From: Acidimicrobiia bacterium | Lineage (GTDB): Bacteria > Actinomycetota > Acidimicrobiia > Spongiisociales > ZC4RG35 | Length of the DNA: 6,156 nt | NCBI GenBank assembly: GCA_003230435.1 | Contig: QIDW01000009.1 | Location: forward strand, 1 to 6,156 | Direction: 5' to 3' | In this document: positions 5,762 through 6,156 of the stretch, in pieces | How positions within the stretch are numbered: the stretch's first letter is position 1 | Layout of the letters: every line of letters begins with the position of its first letter | Position numbers and translations under genes: made by a program | Notes under the pieces: generated by a model | The model's database searches: none | What the model was told of the DNA's origin: nothing | The model's input: the letters and a program-made list of their open reading frames with translations, nothing else

Positions 5762-6156
5762 CTACCTCGAGTTGCGAAGAGCGAGAGCCACAGCTTCGGT
5801 TCTGCTGTGTACTTCGAGCTTCTTGAGGATGTGCTGGACGTGGTTGCGCACAGTCGCGGGCGACATGAAAAGGCTCTTGGCAATCGCTGAGCCATCCAAG
5901 CCCTCGGTCAGCAAGTGGAGGACCTCGTTCTCGCGCGGCGTCAGACGACTCAATACAGAAGCCTTCTCCTCGGTTGCGAGGCTCCACCCCGCCAGCCGCT
6001 CGACAACCAAGCGTTCCAGCTCAGGTGGCAGGGACATCTCCCGAACCAAATGCACGAGCCGGCACTGGTGGCGGATCTCGGGCGGCGGAATGATTGTGGT
6101 GGCGCTCAGCCACAGAGTCTTTCCATCCGCCGTGCGCCCGATCACCTCACGGGTCG
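5762..6156 (-). CDS. LuxR-family transcriptional regulator with PAS-like region, C-terminal part
   Basis: The gene reads right to left and is open at the right edge, so its N-terminus is missing; about 131 residues are present. The GTG at 6143-6145 is not the start, because the upstream codons (T-R-E-V-I-G-R) continue the same domain. The first part, GRTADGKTLWLSATTI followed by RLVHLVREMS, resembles the last strands of a PAS sensor domain. The C-terminus is a LuxR/GerE helix-turn-helix (about 5762-5944): LTPRENEVLHLL, then AIAKSLFMSPATVRNHVQHI, the recognition-helix region, then KKLEVHSRTEAV. It should bind DNA as a dimer and respond to a ligand or redox state through PAS. It is convergent with the hemerythrin gene, 7 bp between stops. 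Regulation of the neighbouring operon is possible but supported only by position; no binding site was recognised. Confidence 0.88.
   Translation of the reverse strand, partial: TREVIGRTADGKTLWLSATTIIPPPEIRHQCRLVHLVREMSLPPELERLVVERLAGWSLATEEKASVLSRLTPRENEVLHLLTEGLDGSAIAKSLFMSPATVRNHVQHILKKLEVHSRTEAVALALRNSR

Overview
The window is GC-rich bacterial DNA, densely coded, with 4-bp start/stop overlaps and GTG as well as ATG starts. Codon choice (many GTC, ATC, CTC and GGC codons) and the PAS/LuxR-type regulator would suit a high-GC lineage such as an actinobacterium, but nothing seen fixes the taxon. The main content is a five-gene plus-strand operon (about 1-4988) carrying the hydration, oxidation and ring-opening steps of the oxygen-independent benzoyl-CoA pathway.

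Layout: (1) positions 1-854, the C-terminal part of an SCP2-type thiolase, open at the left edge; (2) 827-2011, a PrpF-family isomerase; (3) about 2054-3112, 6-hydroxycyclohex-1-ene-1-carbonyl-CoA dehydrogenase (Had); (4) 3109-4227, 6-oxocyclohex-1-ene-1-carbonyl-CoA hydrolase (Oah/BamA); (5) 4224-4988, cyclohexa-1,5-diene-1-carbonyl-CoA hydratase (Dch). Three of the four junctions overlap by 4 to 28 bp; the prpF-had junction is bridged by a possible 11-codon minicistron. A 187-bp gap with a GC-rich hairpin follows. Then come a hemerythrin-like diiron protein (5176-5754, plus strand) and, convergent to it with 7 bp between the stops, the C-terminal part of a PAS-LuxR regulator (5762-6156, minus strand) that runs off the right edge.

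How the genes work together: a dearomatizing benzoyl-CoA reductase, not in this window, would supply cyclohexa-1,5-diene-1-carbonyl-CoA. Dch hydrates it, Had oxidizes the alcohol with NAD+, and Oah hydrates and hydrolytically opens the ring to 3-hydroxypimelyl-CoA. The thiolase could act on a later beta-oxidation intermediate. The PrpF-family isomerase has no step in the textbook pathway and is the most puzzling member. The hemerythrin may bind O2 or NO near an oxygen-sensitive pathway, and the LuxR protein may be a local regulator; both links rest on proximity only.

I see no RNA genes, insertion sequences, CRISPR arrays or long repeats, and no gene-free stretch above 300 bases.
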